Shown: positions 1 to 8,222 of the stretch, piece by piece
How the letters are laid out: every line of letters begins with the position of its first letter
Numbering within the stretch: position 1 is the stretch's first letter
Source: Treponema_I sp045599005
GTDB lineage: Bacteria > Spirochaetota > Spirochaetia > Treponematales > Treponemataceae
Assembly: GCA_045599005.1 (NCBI GenBank)
Contig: JAZRVF010000022.1
Coordinates: forward strand, 1 to 64,000
DNA: 64,000 nt
Reading direction: 5' to 3'
Made by a program: the position numbers and the translations under genes
Notes under the pieces: model-generated
Databases searched by the model: none
The model's input: the letters and a program-made list of their open reading frames with translations, nothing else
Told to the model about the DNA's origin: nothing

Positions 1-1
1 T

Positions 2-3000
2 ACGGGCAGCATTGATGAAGTGATCCGGAATGCGAAGGAAGCGGCAGAGAAGATGCTTTCTGTATGCACTAAGGATGTGGAGGACATTGCCGCCCAGATC
101 AAGGATAAAGCGGCAGCCACTCTTACCGAGAGCAGGGAATACGCAGAGGCCCGTGCTGCTGAGATTATAAAGAAAGCAGAAATCGTTCTTGCGGATTCAG
201 AATCCATGGCGGAAGAAAACCGGACAAAGGCAGAGAATGCAGTCAGTGCCGGTCTTTCCGATATGAACAGCCGCCTTGAAGAAGCCAGAAAAATGGTTGA
301 CAGTGCGGTTGAGTCAACAGTTTCCGAGGCCCGTGCAAAACTTGAGGAAGTCCGTGCTTCCACAGAAAAAACTGCTGAGGAAACCCGGATTGCCGCTGAA
401 ATTTCGGCTGAAACTGCACGTTCCGCAAGCGAAAAACAGTTTGCAGATCTCCGTAAAGAAACTGAGGATGCTGTTTCCCAGAGCAGAAATTCCATCAGTG
501 AAAAACTGGCTCAGTTCTGCGAGCGAACTCAGTCCGAAATCCAGGAATCAGTGCAGAATGTCTCCCGCACATCCCAGAGTCAGCTTGATGAGAACAATTC
601 GAAACTTGAAGCACAGCTTGGCAGAAACAGTCAGCTTTATGACGATCTGAACCGGAAGAAGGAACAGATTGAGGCTCTTTTTGTCCAGCTGCTGGATTCA
701 GTTACAGAACGCAGGAACCAGACGGAGACAGAACTTGCCGAACTTAAACAGAACGTGGAGCAGACTGTCAGAAACGTGCTTGCAGAAGTGAACGGAAAAG
801 GTGATTCTCTTGCCGCGGATGCGGAAAAACTTCTTGCGGAGTACACACAGCGGATTGAATCCACTTTTGACCAGGCTTCAAAAGCTCTGGAAGAAAAATC
901 CGGTGAAAAACTGCATGAGACGCAGACTGCCTTTGCGGAACTCAGCTCCAGGATTGCGGAGCATGCGGACACAACCCGCAGGATGCTTGATGAAGCCATT
1001 GAGAATTCCCGTAACCTTTACCAGCAGAAACAGACGGATTTCTTTGATTCCATTGACCGGCAGCTGGAGACCTATAAAGCCGATGCCAATTACCGCATGA
1101 ACCGTCTTGATACGGTTGAAGGCGACATCAAACTGATGGAACAGAACCTTCGCACAGCAATGGAAGAAACTGAGAACCGGGTGGACGCTGAGTTCAGGAA
1201 GTATACAGAAGATCAGAAACAGAGCCAGAATGATTTCGAGAAATCTCTGGATGATCATTCCAGGACTCTGGATGAGAAAATGCAGAGCCTTGAAGGTGAA
1301 CTCAACAGCCTTAAGGAAAAGGCCTATACCAATGTCTCTGACAAACTGAAAGGTTTTGAGGACGATTTTGTGGCGGACCTCTCAAAACGGGGAGATGCTC
1401 TGGACGAAAACCTTTCAAAGTGGCAGACAGCTTTCAATCAGCGGCTTGATGCGATTGGAAATCAGTATGAGGATTCCCGTCGTGAAGTGGAAGTCCATTA
1501 CAGTGACGAACTGAAAGGCAGACTTGCCCAGATTCAGGAAAAATTCAAGGAACAGTCATCAAGGCTTGAGGAACTTATTGCAACTTCTGAGCAGACTCTG
1601 CAGGACCGGATTCAGGCAACTGATCTGAATGTCCGCACTTTTGTTGAGCAGCAGCGCAGTGAAATGGATGCGGCCAGAAACGATGCCACATCTTATCTTC
1701 AGAAAGAACTTGCTTCCTACAAAGAGACTTCAGAAGGTCTGCTGCAGCGTTTTGAGCGGGAAATCAATTCCCAGCTGGAGGCAATTTCCCAGAATGTGAA
1801 CGGGGCACAGGACAAGACCAATTCTTCTCTGGAATCTGTTCTGGCAGACTTCAGCACTTGGCGTGACCGTATGAACAGCCAGTTTGACGAGGCAAAGGCG
1901 ACTTTCCAGGACAAACTGAATTCCTTGGATTCCAACGCGGCGGATCTGATCAGTCAGGTTCAGCAGGAATTCAAAACTGATGTTGGTGAATTCAACCGCA
2001 AAAATGAAGAGACAACTGCTGCAATGTCGGAAAAGATGAACAGTCTCCGGCAGGAAATGCAGACTGCGATCACCGGTTACGAAGAACGGACTTCAAGAAT
2101 TGTGAATGAACTGCAGCATGCCTATGACACAATGGTTGCAGACACACAGAGCCGTATTTCAGAAGGCAACACGGATGCGGAACAGAAACTCCGGACTCTC
2201 AAGACAATGATTCAGGAAAACCGTGAGCTGGTTGATGCAAACCGTGAGAAAGCGATGGGCAAGATCCAGTCTGAATCCAACGCCCTCAACCTGACTCTGG
2301 ATGACATTTCCAAGCGGCTGAAAGAGTTTGTCTCACAGGCAAAAATCATTGAAAAGACTGAGGACCTTAAGAAAAAAATGGAAGACCAGATTTCTGTACT
2401 TAAGGCTGATATGTCAAAGTTTGACAACTTTAAGGCAATCGCTGCAGAAGTTGATCAGCAGCTGGGCAAAATCCGTAAAATGGAAGAGGATATTTCTGCA
2501 AAAGTCCAGAAGTTCTCTGCTGAGAAAAAACGCATTGACGTAATGGAAAATGATTTTGACACACTGATGAAACTTTCCAGTTCAATGGATCAGAAGATTA
2601 CAGAACTTCAGAACAGTCACGACGATCTGCAGCTGATTCAGACTGATATCCGTAAATTCAAGGATGCAATTTCAGAAATCGGCGGTAAATACGAACGGCT
2701 TGAGAAGAAGACACCTGTCTTTGATCAGACATTACAGGGAATTGACCAGAGTTTCGAAAACCTTGCAGCTCTTGAGAAACGCCTTCTGGCCTGCAATCAG
2801 GAAGCAGAACAGCTTCCGCAGAAACTCAGCGGACTTCAGAGCAACGTCAACCTGCTTCTCGGTTCAAACAAACAGATCAGTGAAGCGGTGAACAAACTGA
2901 ATTCTCTTGATGTGATTCTCAGCGAGACAGAGAACCGCATGGATACAATCAAAAAGAACAAAGACATGCTGGAACAGACAGAGCGCCGTCTGCAGGATAT

Positions 3001-3223
3001 TTCCCAGGAAGCGCAGAAACAGGTTAAACTGCTTCACGACATAATCAAATCCGGTGACAGAAAACTTGAAAGCCGCAAAGGTGCTCCTGATATTGCAACA
3101 CGTGACAATGTTCTGCAGCTTGCACACATGAAAGTACCGCCTGCGGAAATCGCACAGATGCTGAATATTTCTGTAAGTGAAGTGGAGCTTATTCTGGAAT
3201 ATCACGGAAAAGAAGACATGTAG
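2..3223 (+). CDS. SpiroCoCo-type giant coiled-coil protein, 5' end outside window
   Basis: The reading frame is open from the first bases of the window, so the true start lies upstream; the GTG at 20 is only the first possible start inside it. At least 1070 residues are almost wholly charged heptad-type coiled coil rich in Glu, Lys, Gln, Ala and Ser, with no membrane segment visible. The last ~40 residues change character: the segment with VPPAEIAQMLNISVSEVELIL reads as a short helix-turn-helix-like module. This layout is typical of the large coiled-coil proteins conserved in spirochaetes, thought to be cytoplasmic and structural; the precise role is not known. The 3' end overlaps the convergent ispF gene by 35 bp. 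Family assignment rests on composition and layout rather than a catalytic motif. Confidence 0.75.
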   Translation, partial: TGSIDEVIRNAKEAAEKMLSVCTKDVEDIAAQIKDKAAATLTESREYAEARAAEIIKKAEIVLADSESMAEENRTKAENAVSAGLSDMNSRLEEARKMVDSAVESTVSEARAKLEEVRASTEKTAEETRIAAEISAETARSASEKQFADLRKETEDAVSQSRNSISEKLAQFCERTQSEIQESVQNVSRTSQSQLDENNSKLEAQLGRNSQLYDDLNRKKEQIEALFVQLLDSVTERRNQTETELAELKQNVEQTVRNVLAEVNGKGDSLAADAEKLLAEYTQRIESTFDQASKALEEKSGEKLHETQTAFAELSSRIAEHADTTRRMLDEAIENSRNLYQQKQTDFFDSIDRQLETYKADANYRMNRLDTVEGDIKLMEQNLRTAMEETENRVDAEFRKYTEDQKQSQNDFEKSLDDHSRTLDEKMQSLEGELNSLKEKAYTNVSDKLKGFEDDFVADLSKRGDALDENLSKWQTAFNQRLDAIGNQYEDSRREVEVHYSDELKGRLAQIQEKFKEQSSRLEELIATSEQTLQDRIQATDLNVRTFVEQQRSEMDAARNDATSYLQKELASYKETSEGLLQRFEREINSQLEAISQNVNGAQDKTNSSLESVLADFSTWRDRMNSQFDEAKATFQDKLNSLDSNAADLISQVQQEFKTDVGEFNRKNEETTAAMSEKMNSLRQEMQTAITGYEERTSRIVNELQHAYDTMVADTQSRISEGNTDAEQKLRTLKTMIQENRELVDANREKAMGKIQSESNALNLTLDDISKRLKEFVSQAKIIEKTEDLKKKMEDQISVLKADMSKFDNFKAIAAEVDQQLGKIRKMEEDISAKVQKFSAEKKRIDVMENDFDTLMKLSSSMDQKITELQNSHDDLQLIQTDIRKFKDAISEIGGKYERLEKKTPVFDQTLQGIDQSFENLAALEKRLLACNQEAEQLPQKLSGLQSNVNLLLGSNKQISEAVNKLNSLDVILSETENRMDTIKKNKDMLEQTERRLQDISQEAQKQVKLLHDIIKSGDRKLESRKGAPDIATRDNVLQLAHMKVPPAEIAQMLNISVSEVELILEYHGKEDM

Positions 3224-3677
3224 CCCAGGCGGCTACGGCTTCTCCCCGTCCTATTTCACCAAGTTTTTCGCCGGTCTTTGCTTTTACAAAAACACTGTCC
3301 GGCGGGCATCCCAGTACAAGGGCTATGCTTTGCCGCACCTGTGTTCTGTATGGTAGAAACTTTGGTTTTTCAAGAGAAACAACACAGTCAATATTTCCGA
3401 TCCGCCAGCCGTTGGCCTGAATCTTTGTCCAGGCTGTTCGGAGCAGTTTTTTTGAATCTGCGTCTTTAAAAGTTGGGTCGCTTGGCGGAAAAAGTTCACC
3501 GATGTCTCCCAATCCGGCGGCTCCCAGAAGACAGTCCGTTATTGCATGCAGAAGCGCATCTCCGTCGGAATGACCGGCTTCTCCTTTTTCAAAGGGAATC
3601 TCCACGCCTCCAAGCATAAGTTTTCTGCCCGGTACAAGGGGATGGAGATCGTAACCCAAACCAGTACGAATCATCAT
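3189..3677 (-). CDS. ispF: 2-C-methyl-D-erythritol 2,4-cyclodiphosphate synthase
   Basis: This 162-residue protein has the usual length and motifs of IspF, which cyclises CDP-ME 2-phosphate to MEcPP in the non-mevalonate isoprenoid pathway. The metal ligands D10 and H12 sit in GYDLHPL, the HSDGDALLHAI motif follows, and the C-terminal KTGEKLGEIGRGE segment is present. Two ATG codons stand in tandem; GGAGG lies 6 nt before the first, which is therefore preferred. It lies 18 nt downstream of ispD on the same strand and is the last gene of a carD-ispD-ispF unit. Some treponemes are reported to carry ispD and ispF as one fused gene; here they are separate reading frames. Its 3' end runs 35 bp into the convergent coiled-coil gene. 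Confidence 0.95.
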   Translation of the reverse strand: MMIRTGLGYDLHPLVPGRKLMLGGVEIPFEKGEAGHSDGDALLHAITDCLLGAAGLGDIGELFPPSDPTFKDADSKKLLRTAWTKIQANGWRIGNIDCVVSLEKPKFLPYRTQVRQSIALVLGCPPDSVFVKAKTGEKLGEIGRGEAVAAWATCLLFRDIPE

Positions 3678-3695
3678 GAAAAGCCTCCAGATTAA

Positions 3696-4415
3696 TCAGC
3701 AGGAAATGTCCTCTGCAAAAGTAATTTTCCGGTTTGCACTGCTGCCTTTGCAGAGATGCACAGGCTCGTAATAGGCGGCCCAGACTGTTGTGTCATCAGT
3801 GCAGTCAGTGCGGTTATCTTCACAAGACTTTTGGTGTGCCTGATAAAGCTTTAAAAAATCAAAGCCCTGTGGTGTCTGAAGACACATTATCTGACTGCGG
3901 TCAAGGTAGCGGGCGATAGTGCCTTCCGCTGTATAGAGCGCAAGAGTATCTACGGCAGGCACAGCTGGAACCGCGCTTCCGAAACGGGCCGCCGTGTCGC
4001 AGACATCACGGATCACAGTTTCAGAAACCCAAGGCCTTGCGCCGTCGTGAATCAGAACAAGCTGAGGAGTATTACCGGCCTGTTCCGTCACAGTTTTCAG
4101 GCCGTTGAAAACAGACTTCTGCCGCGAGTCTCCGCCCTGGGTAAAAAATACAGGAATGCCGGTCTGTTCCAGAATGCGCGAAACTTCAGAAGAGGCGAAA
4201 ACTGCATTCCGTGCTTCTTCTTCCATTCCTTTGGAACATGTTATTACAATTATTGAAAGGGTATTGTCGTCTTTTGTGCGGGAAAAATAAGAAAGGAACT
4301 GTAAACAGACCTGTGATAAAACTGTGCCGTCTCCAAGGGGCAGGAATTCCTTTTTTGTGCCGGATCCCATTCTTGTTGAAGAACCGGCAGCAGTAATTAT
4401 CAGTGCAGTCTGCAA
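3696..4415 (-). CDS. ispD: 2-C-methyl-D-erythritol 4-phosphate cytidylyltransferase
   Basis: IspD transfers CMP from CTP to MEP, the third step of the MEP isoprenoid pathway. The N-terminal nucleotide-binding signature is AAGSSTRMG followed by KKEFLPLGDGTVL, and the IHDGARPWVS motif appears mid-protein. The 239 residues match the family length. The start codon lies 6 nt after the carD stop, so translation is probably coupled to carD. It is followed at 18 nt by ispF. No separate promoter is visible, so expression most likely depends on the carD promoter. Confidence 0.95.
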   Translation of the reverse strand: MQTALIITAAGSSTRMGSGTKKEFLPLGDGTVLSQVCLQFLSYFSRTKDDNTLSIIVITCSKGMEEEARNAVFASSEVSRILEQTGIPVFFTQGGDSRQKSVFNGLKTVTEQAGNTPQLVLIHDGARPWVSETVIRDVCDTAARFGSAVPAVPAVDTLALYTAEGTIARYLDRSQIMCLQTPQGFDFLKLYQAHQKSCEDNRTDCTDDTTVWAAYYEPVHLCKGSSANRKITFAEDISC

Positions 4416-4421
4416 GTTTGA

Positions 4422-5060
4422 TTAATCCTCGTCGCCTTCGTCCTCGTCGTCACCGTCATCAATATCTTTGTCGTCAGTGGCGTCGTCCATGAATTCGTCA
4501 GCGTCTTCGTCAAAATCATCATCGTCTGTGATGCTGCTGGCTTTCTCATTGCGGATAATTCCCAGCGGTTCAAGACGTGCATGAATCATTGCCTCAATTT
4601 CTTTCGGGGTAAGATCAAGTGCAAGAGCAATCTCATCCTCAAGAAGTTTTGTTGCAGAATCGTAAAGTTTGCGCTCAAGAATAGGAAGTTCCTTGATTTT
4701 GGAACGATGATAAAGACAGCGAACGATTGTCGCAATATCAGAAACGGTTCCTTTCTTCAGCAGGTCCAGGTTTGCCTGATAGCGCTGTTTCCAGTCTGAA
4801 GTGACCGGTTCAAATTCCAGTCCCATCATGTCCAGGGCAGCCTGTGCCTCTTCCTTTGAAACAATTGCACGAACACCCAGTTCTTTGCAACGTTCAACAG
4901 GAATCATTACAGTCATGTCGGAAACATCAAGGTAAATTACATAATATAAAAGTGTCTGTTCTTTAAAGACACGCTCTTTGATCTCAACAATTTTGCCAAC
5001 ACCCTGGCTGGGATAAACAATCTTCTGATTAACTTTGAATTCGGGTTCTTCTTTAGCCAT
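4422..5060 (-). CDS. carD: CarD family RNA-polymerase-binding transcription regulator
   Basis: The N-terminal ~65 residues form the CarD/TRCF RNA-polymerase interaction domain (KVNQKIVYPSQGVGKIVEI). A helical region up to about residue 165 follows, as in mycobacterial CarD, which binds the polymerase beta subunit and stabilises open promoter complexes. The last ~40 residues are an unusually acidic tail of Asp and Glu that shorter homologues lack. A near-consensus promoter ends 8 nt before the ATG and no Shine-Dalgarno is visible, suggesting a leaderless mRNA. It is the first gene of a unit with ispD and ispF. The pairing places a global transcription factor with isoprenoid synthesis; whether this is functional or simply inherited order cannot be told here. 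Confidence 0.93.
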   Translation of the reverse strand: MAKEEPEFKVNQKIVYPSQGVGKIVEIKERVFKEQTLLYYVIYLDVSDMTVMIPVERCKELGVRAIVSKEEAQAALDMMGLEFEPVTSDWKQRYQANLDLLKKGTVSDIATIVRCLYHRSKIKELPILERKLYDSATKLLEDEIALALDLTPKEIEAMIHARLEPLGIIRNEKASSITDDDDFDEDADEFMDDATDDKDIDDGDDEDEGDED

Positions 5061-5097
5061 ATGAATCGATTATACCATAAAATCAAAAATCGGTCAA
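5061..5097 (-). promoter_or_regulatory. carD promoter, predicted leaderless
   Basis: On the minus strand TTGACC (5092-5097) and TATAAT (5069-5074) are separated by exactly 17 nt. Only 8 nt lie between the -10 box and the carD ATG, and those bases hold no Shine-Dalgarno. The expected transcription start falls on or within a base or two of the ATG. Confidence 0.75.
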
Positions 5098-5116
5098 AAC
5101 TGAAGTAAAACTGGAG

Positions 5117-6685
5117 TTAAATCCATCCTTGAGCCGACGTATCCGGTCTGTAGAAAAACAGGTATTTAAAGGGATGAAAATCAAGGGAATTCGGGTACCA
5201 GCCTCCGATATGGTTCAGATCAATACAGTCAAAAACAATGGAGTAATCCAGCGGAATGATTTCACCTGAGTCCAGCAGAATCTGTTCCGCCTCGGCAAGC
5301 ATTTCATAACGTTTTCCCCGGTTTGTGACTGAAGCAGATTCTTTCAGAAGTCTGTCATAATCATCGTTCTGCCAGAGACTGTTTGTAAGTGTGGTATCTC
5401 CGCGGAAAAGTTCCAGAAAACTGACAGGATCTGCAAAATCCCCGATCCAGTTGTACAGGTACAGGTCCCCTTCAGTTGCGATGCCTTCGCTGTAATAAGT
5501 GGCCGGAGCAACAGGCACCACATTAAGCGTGACACCGATTTTTTTCCAGGTCTTTTTAATCATGGCTGCGATTTTCAGCGTGCTTGAATAATTGGGGACA
5601 ACAAAAGTAACAGTGATTTCCTCTCCGTTCACACCTGCATCCTTGAGGAGCCAGCGTGCTTCTTCAAGATCAGTGTCGCCTACGCCCAATACTTCAGGAT
5701 AGCCTGGAAGTGAAGGCATGAGAGTGTCTGCGGGAATATTGTAAAGTTCATGGATCTCGTCCCAAGGGAATGCGTAAAGCAGTGCATTGCGGACATCCGG
5801 ATTCTGTAACAGCGGCTGCCGGTTGCGGAAATAAAGGAAAGAGGTGCCGAAAATCCCGGAGATTGTGAAGCTGTCCTGATCATACAGTTTTGAAGATTCT
5901 ACGATGTAGCCGTCAGTCCAGTCGATTTCACCTGCGTTGAACATCTGGGTGTTAAGAAGATCATCTTCTGAGTAAAGGACTTTCACTTCAGGAAGATAAA
6001 CCCGGTTTCTGTCCCAGTAGGTCTCGCTCCGTTCCAGTGAGACTGATTCCTCATCAGCGGATTTAAGGTTGAAAGGCCCTGAATAGACGCCTTCCTCTTT
6101 GTAAACCGCAAAAGCTGGCATGCAGAGTACAGTGGGCAGGTATTCCATAGGCTGGGAAAGTCTTATCACAAGAGTATCGTCTTCTGTTGTGATTGCAACT
6201 TCGTCCGCGGTGCAGGCACCTGTCCTGAATTCTTTGACACCGCGTACGGAATCAAGAAATGAAGCAAAATCCGAGCCCTGTTCCGGACTGACACTTCTTA
6301 AAAGTGACTGGCGAACTGCTTCTGCGGTAATGGGTGTTCCGTCACTGAAAAGCGCGTCTTCCCTGATGGTGAAAGTCCATTTGCGGCGGTTTCTGGAGAC
6401 TTTGTAAGATTCCGCAAGAGCCGGCATCGGTTCCAATGAGAAGGGGTTGTAGGTGAAAAGCCCTTCGTACAAGGCGGAAAGCACATGGTTATCTGAGGAA
6501 TAGGAACTGGAATGAGGATCAAATGTTGTTACTGCATCGCTCTGTGCCACAACAAAGGTGTGCTGGAGTTCTGGAGCAACGGAATAAAAACCTGCACCGG
6601 TTTCCTGCGCAGAAAGCCCGGAAAGGAGAAAAATCAGAAAAAAAACTGCATAAAACTTTTTTTTATTACGGAACATGTCAGACAT
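5117..6685 (-). CDS. ABC transporter substrate-binding protein, family 5 (peptide/OppA type)
   Basis: The 522-residue protein starts with a signal peptide (basic FRNKKK, hydrophobic YAVFFLIFLLSGLSA, cleavage near AQE) and continues as a family-5 solute-binding protein. The early signature DPHSSSYSSDNHVLSALYEGLF is typical of OppA/DppA-like periplasmic binders of peptides. No lipobox Cys is visible after the signal. The first ATG overlaps the stop of the upstream gene by 8 nt; an ATG three codons later (6676) would give a cleaner signal peptide and is equally possible. No permease or ATPase gene is adjacent, so the partner transporter must be encoded elsewhere. The ligand cannot be read from the sequence. 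Confidence 0.88.
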   Translation of the reverse strand: MSDMFRNKKKFYAVFFLIFLLSGLSAQETGAGFYSVAPELQHTFVVAQSDAVTTFDPHSSSYSSDNHVLSALYEGLFTYNPFSLEPMPALAESYKVSRNRRKWTFTIREDALFSDGTPITAEAVRQSLLRSVSPEQGSDFASFLDSVRGVKEFRTGACTADEVAITTEDDTLVIRLSQPMEYLPTVLCMPAFAVYKEEGVYSGPFNLKSADEESVSLERSETYWDRNRVYLPEVKVLYSEDDLLNTQMFNAGEIDWTDGYIVESSKLYDQDSFTISGIFGTSFLYFRNRQPLLQNPDVRNALLYAFPWDEIHELYNIPADTLMPSLPGYPEVLGVGDTDLEEARWLLKDAGVNGEEITVTFVVPNYSSTLKIAAMIKKTWKKIGVTLNVVPVAPATYYSEGIATEGDLYLYNWIGDFADPVSFLELFRGDTTLTNSLWQNDDYDRLLKESASVTNRGKRYEMLAEAEQILLDSGEIIPLDYSIVFDCIDLNHIGGWYPNSLDFHPFKYLFFYRPDTSAQGWI

Positions 6686-8093
6686 TCTTTATCCCAAGCC
6701 GTTTCATCTGCTGTGCTTCATCAACGTAAGAAGTGTATTCTGCCTTGCGCTGATTTGTTTTTACAATGGCATTTTTCAATGCGGTAAGTTCCATTTTAAG
6801 GCCTTTGACTTTCTGCCGGTTTTCCGGTTTCGGTGCAGACTTGAAGAAATCATCAAGAGCATTAAGGAGAATCAATGTCTTGTTGCACTCTGTAATCTGT
6901 TTTGCAAGGTATTCCTGAATCTCCGGCTCTTCCTGTGCCTCAAGTTTCTGGTATCCGCCCGCTTTTTTTACGGAAAAAGACAGATAAAGGCGACTTTTCT
7001 TTGTCATGTCTTCCACAAATTTCTGGTAAGCGATTGTTTCCTGCCTGTGTGTTTGTGTAAGAGGTTCTGTAACCGTGACCTTGTATTCCACAGGTTTTTC
7101 CGCAATATTAAAAGCCTTGCGGAAAGCACGCACAAGTTTGTTCCAGAAAGTCTGCTGTTCGCTTTCAAGAAGTTCGTGATTGTCTTCTACCTTTGAGATG
7201 ATTGTGTCCAGAAGTGGCGAGATTGCTGACAGAGAACGGACGGCTTCCATAAGAAGTTCTTTTGTGTTGATGGAAGCTGTCTTTTTTTCTTTTGATGCAT
7301 TCTGAATCTCAAATTTGGCCATCAAAGCTTTATGAAGCCCTTCGCTTGATGGTCCGAAATCTTCTTTTACAAGTTCTTCCGCAAGTTCAGGATAGAAGGT
7401 GCGGTGGTCAAAGGCCTGGGAAAATCCGCGTTTAATCTGCTGGAACGCATCGGACATGTCTGCAGAGGCACTTTCCATTGAAAAAGAAGCAAGTGGATAA
7501 ACTTTTTTGCGTATATCCATCTTGAACACTTCTTTCTGGAAGTCAGTGACATCTTTCAGCAGGGAATTGATTGAGGAAGTAAGTTTTCCGCACTGGGAGA
7601 CACTCTCGTTTGCGACACTGGCAGAGAGCGGATCATTGCTTGCCTTGAAGTCAGACACAATTTCGCCAAGTGCCCGGGTGTTGCTCCGCGGGGATGAGGG
7701 TGTAAGTGCGGTCCATGAGATAAAACTGTTGAGTGCGAGAAATTTTTTAATCCGGTCTACAGTAAGGTTCGCAAGGGAAAACTTGAACATGTTGCAGACA
7801 AAGTCCAGCATGCTCTCGTATTCAGAAAGCCGGGCACCCAGAACGGAAGCCCGCTCGGAGTCCAGAAAGTGTGCATCGGAAGGCACAGAAATGTCAGAGA
7901 TTTTTGTCTCAAGTTTATATGGATCAGGCTGGATATAGCCTTTTTTTTGCAGAAGAGAAATCAGGTTCTGGACCACAGAAAGAAAGGATCTGTATTCGTC
8001 CAGAATTTTTGCCATAACTTCGGTTTCGTACCATTGGGCTTTGCTGTCAAAAGCTGAAATCAACTGCTGAAGAAAAGGATCGTCTTTAGTCAT
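6678..8093 (-). CDS. unrecognised 471-aa protein, predicted cytoplasmic
   Basis: I do not recognise a known domain. The protein is 471 residues, mostly helical in appearance and rich in Lys, Glu, Leu and Ser, without signal peptide or membrane segments. An LLQKKGYIQPDPYKLETKIS segment lies near residue 50, and the C-terminus is a Lys-rich helix. It overlaps the downstream binding-protein gene by 8 nt, so the two are almost certainly co-transcribed and perhaps translationally coupled. A promoter whose -10 box ends 7 nt before the ATG is present. Codon use and composition resemble the neighbours, so it is a real gene. It could be a spirochaete-restricted family; no function is proposed. Confidence 0.8.
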   Translation of the reverse strand: MTKDDPFLQQLISAFDSKAQWYETEVMAKILDEYRSFLSVVQNLISLLQKKGYIQPDPYKLETKISDISVPSDAHFLDSERASVLGARLSEYESMLDFVCNMFKFSLANLTVDRIKKFLALNSFISWTALTPSSPRSNTRALGEIVSDFKASNDPLSASVANESVSQCGKLTSSINSLLKDVTDFQKEVFKMDIRKKVYPLASFSMESASADMSDAFQQIKRGFSQAFDHRTFYPELAEELVKEDFGPSSEGLHKALMAKFEIQNASKEKKTASINTKELLMEAVRSLSAISPLLDTIISKVEDNHELLESEQQTFWNKLVRAFRKAFNIAEKPVEYKVTVTEPLTQTHRQETIAYQKFVEDMTKKSRLYLSFSVKKAGGYQKLEAQEEPEIQEYLAKQITECNKTLILLNALDDFFKSAPKPENRQKVKGLKMELTALKNAIVKTNQRKAEYTSYVDEAQQMKRLGIKNV

Positions 8094-8129
8094 ACCTCAT
8101 ATTATCGGTAATAATCGGAAAAATCACAA
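8094..8129 (-). promoter_or_regulatory. promoter of the 471-aa protein gene, predicted leaderless
   Basis: TTGTGA (8124-8129) and GATAAT (8101-8106) on the minus strand are 17 nt apart, and the -10 box ends 7 nt before the ATG at 8093. A GAGGT lies only 0-1 nt from the ATG, too close to act as a normal Shine-Dalgarno. Confidence 0.6.
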
Positions 8130-8222
8130 GTATAACGTAAAATCGTCAATATTATGGGAAATTTTGTGGTAAAATGATTGAAAAGTAATGAAATTCAGCA
8201 AAATTTGAAAGGAAAACTGCAT

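Noticed and set aside
8178..8222. Longer N-terminus for the C69 dipeptidase
   Set aside because: It would bury the conserved Cys that must follow the initiator Met, and the ribosome site fits 8223.
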